From Haladaptatus sp. QDMS2 (GTDB taxonomy: Archaea; Halobacteriota; Halobacteria; Halobacteriales; Halococcaceae), in contig NZ_CP119792.1 of NCBI RefSeq assembly GCF_029338295.1, positions 124,001 through 188,000 of the forward strand: a DNA stretch of 64,000 nt. The letters run 5' to 3'. Below are positions 62,749-64,000 of this stretch, piece by piece (the stretch's first letter is position 1; each line of letters starts with the position of its first letter). The position numbers and the translations under genes were made by a program. The notes beneath the pieces were generated by a model. The model searched no databases. It was not told the origin of the DNA and saw nothing but the letters and a program-made list of their open reading frames with translations.

Positions 62749-63993
62749 CTACTTCTGTTCTACATTCGACGACTGAACTCGGACGTTCGTCCCCTCGTTG
62801 AGCGCGTCTAACACGCCGGCGAGGTGTACTGGGGAACTCCCCGCGATGCCCACCTCGACGGGCGTTCGATTCGGTGGGTCGGCGGCAGTTCGCTCGACTC
62901 GTTCTAATTCGACCAGTTCAGCACCTTCGTCGGCTATCGTTTCTGTGAGCGGCCCGAGACTGGTCGGCCACCCGTCGACCAGGAGTCGAGCAGTGGCGTA
63001 TCTGCCCCTCGCTTCGAGGCCGACGCGCGTCAGTGCTGCGTGGTCGGTGAGATTGACGTTCCCGCCGGAGACCACAGCGACGACCTGTTCGCCCGCGACG
63101 TCCACCGCACCGGAGAGGAGCGCGGCGACGGGTGCTGCACCCGCGGGTTCGACCACTGTCTTCGCCCGTTCTGCGAGCAGTGTCGTCGCCGCTGCGAGGT
63201 CGGTGTCGCTCACCGAGACCACGTCGTCGACTCGCTCGCGGATGACGGCGAACGTTCGGTCGAGGAGCCGGGCGTCGGCGATGCCCTCGGCCACCGTGTC
63301 GATGTCGTCGAGGCGATGGATCTCGTCCGCTTCGAGCGACGGTTTTGCGTGGGCCGCCCCCGCTGGTTGGACGCCGATAACCCGGACTGAGGGGTCGTAC
63401 GCCTCAAGTGCAGTGGCGATGCCGGAGATGAGCCCGCCGCCGCCGATAGAGACGAGGACGGTGTCCACGTTGGGACACTGTTCGGCCAGTTCGAAGCCGA
63501 CCGTTCCCTGGCCGGCGATGATGGCTTCGTCGTCGAACGGGTGGACGAACTCGGCCCCTCGTTCGTCAGTGAGGTCAAGTGCTCGCTCGTAGGAATCTTC
63601 GTAGATGTCGCCCTCGACGATGACCTCCGCGCCGTAGCCACGGGTTGCCTCGATTTTTACGGCGGGGGTGATTTCGGGGACGACGATGGTCGAATCCACG
63701 TCGAGCAGCTGCCCCGCGAGTGCGACTCCTTGAGCGTGATTTCCCGCGCTCGCGGCAACGACGCCGTTGTCCGCGGTTTCCGTGTCCAATTGCGAGAGTT
63801 TGTTGTACGCGCCTCGAATCTTGAACGAGCCGGTTCGCTGCATATTTTCGAGTTTGAGGTGGACGCCTGCCGCGTCGCACTCGGTGGCGAGGGTCGTAGA
63901 AGAATCGAGGGGCGTTCGGTGGACGACCGATTCGAGGCGGTCACGGGCGGTACGGATGTCGGCTGCGGTCACGATTGCGGACGCGTCTTTCAC
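62749..63993 (-). CDS. ilvA: Threonine ammonia-lyase (biodegradative/biosynthetic)
   Basis: 414 aa. PLP lysine in GSFKIRGAYNKLSQL, VAASAGNHAQGVALAG, SIGGGGLISGIA (phosphate-binding loop) and VVSGGNVNLTDHAA. C-terminal ACT-like domain about residues 330-414. Deaminates threonine (or serine) to 2-oxobutyrate (pyruvate) through an enamine that RidA would clear. Start is GTG 63993, only seven bases from the window edge; an upstream start cannot be excluded. Confidence 0.92.
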   Translation of the reverse strand: MKDASAIVTAADIRTARDRLESVVHRTPLDSSTTLATECDAAGVHLKLENMQRTGSFKIRGAYNKLSQLDTETADNGVVAASAGNHAQGVALAGQLLDVDSTIVVPEITPAVKIEATRGYGAEVIVEGDIYEDSYERALDLTDERGAEFVHPFDDEAIIAGQGTVGFELAEQCPNVDTVLVSIGGGGLISGIATALEAYDPSVRVIGVQPAGAAHAKPSLEADEIHRLDDIDTVAEGIADARLLDRTFAVIRERVDDVVSVSDTDLAAATTLLAERAKTVVEPAGAAPVAALLSGAVDVAGEQVVAVVSGGNVNLTDHAALTRVGLEARGRYATARLLVDGWPTSLGPLTETIADEGAELVELERVERTAADPPNRTPVEVGIAGSSPVHLAGVLDALNEGTNVRVQSSNVEQK

Positions 63994-64000
63994 CGAATCA

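Noticed and set aside
1-64000. CRISPR array, tRNA or rRNA gene
   Set aside because: No regularly spaced repeats, T-arm-like GGTTCGAATC in cloverleaf context, or rRNA segments were found on either strand by eye; a short covariance-model search would be the decisive test.

Overview
The window is chromosomal DNA of a halophilic archaeon (class Halobacteria). The predicted proteins are strongly acidic, codons end mostly in G or C, and many start codons lie about 25-30 bases downstream of an archaeal TATA box (leaderless mRNAs). Families typical of haloarchaea recur: an APC-UspA fusion permease, a FilR1-type regulator, a NarO/DmsR-like regulator, an NrpR-like regulator and a Tat lipoprotein substrate-binding protein. 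A genus close to Haladaptatus is possible, but nothing here proves it. I saw no rRNA, tRNA or CRISPR array.

Layout. 1-3448: the 5' part of thiC with a palindromic operator, then an amino-acid permease fused to two UspA domains. 3601-12240: a six-gene hydroxamate-citrate siderophore operon with the gene order of the bacterial rhizobactin operon (aminotransferase, decarboxylase, IucA-like, acetyltransferase, monooxygenase, IucC-like). It is preceded by two iron boxes that bracket the TATA box and by a 24-codon leader ORF. 12281-14583: a membrane protein, a truncated IS630-type transposase and a methyltransferase. 14775-18222: nadABC. 18226-23461: an agmatinase-like ureohydrolase, an NrpR-type regulator and two transporters, probably for amine or nitrogen compounds. 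23626-26224: a flavin (PNPOx/NimA-type) gene split by an IS200/IS605 element of about 2 kb carrying tnpA, tnpB and a small ribbon-helix-helix gene.

26384-31167: a VWA lipoprotein, two oxidoreductases and a FilR1-type regulator. 31301-38633: an M28 peptidase divergent from a complete dipeptide-type ABC importer, so peptide uptake and hydrolysis are probably linked. 38703-43063: assorted small enzymes, including a lone TldE/PmbA-like protein. 43168-49333: a sulfur locus with DsrE, TusA, two rhodanese-metallo-beta-lactamase fusions, a split YeeE/YedE thiosulfate channel, a small DUF7512-like membrane protein, a TauE/SafE exporter and a Cys-containing wHTH regulator. Four of its promoters share a 23-bp motif GTATTG-N11-CAAWAC, which makes it look like a self-contained sulfur regulon and is the most interesting new feature of the window.

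49343-54829: a ROK kinase, truncated hemoglobin, a NarO/DmsR-like redox regulator, an aldehyde dehydrogenase, a zinc-finger/membrane-anchor protein and a ten-helix membrane protein. 54922-63993: tungsten aldehyde oxidoreductase, two class III aminotransferases, RidA, a BCCT transporter and threonine ammonia-lyase, together suggesting import and oxidation of amino compounds through imine and aldehyde intermediates.
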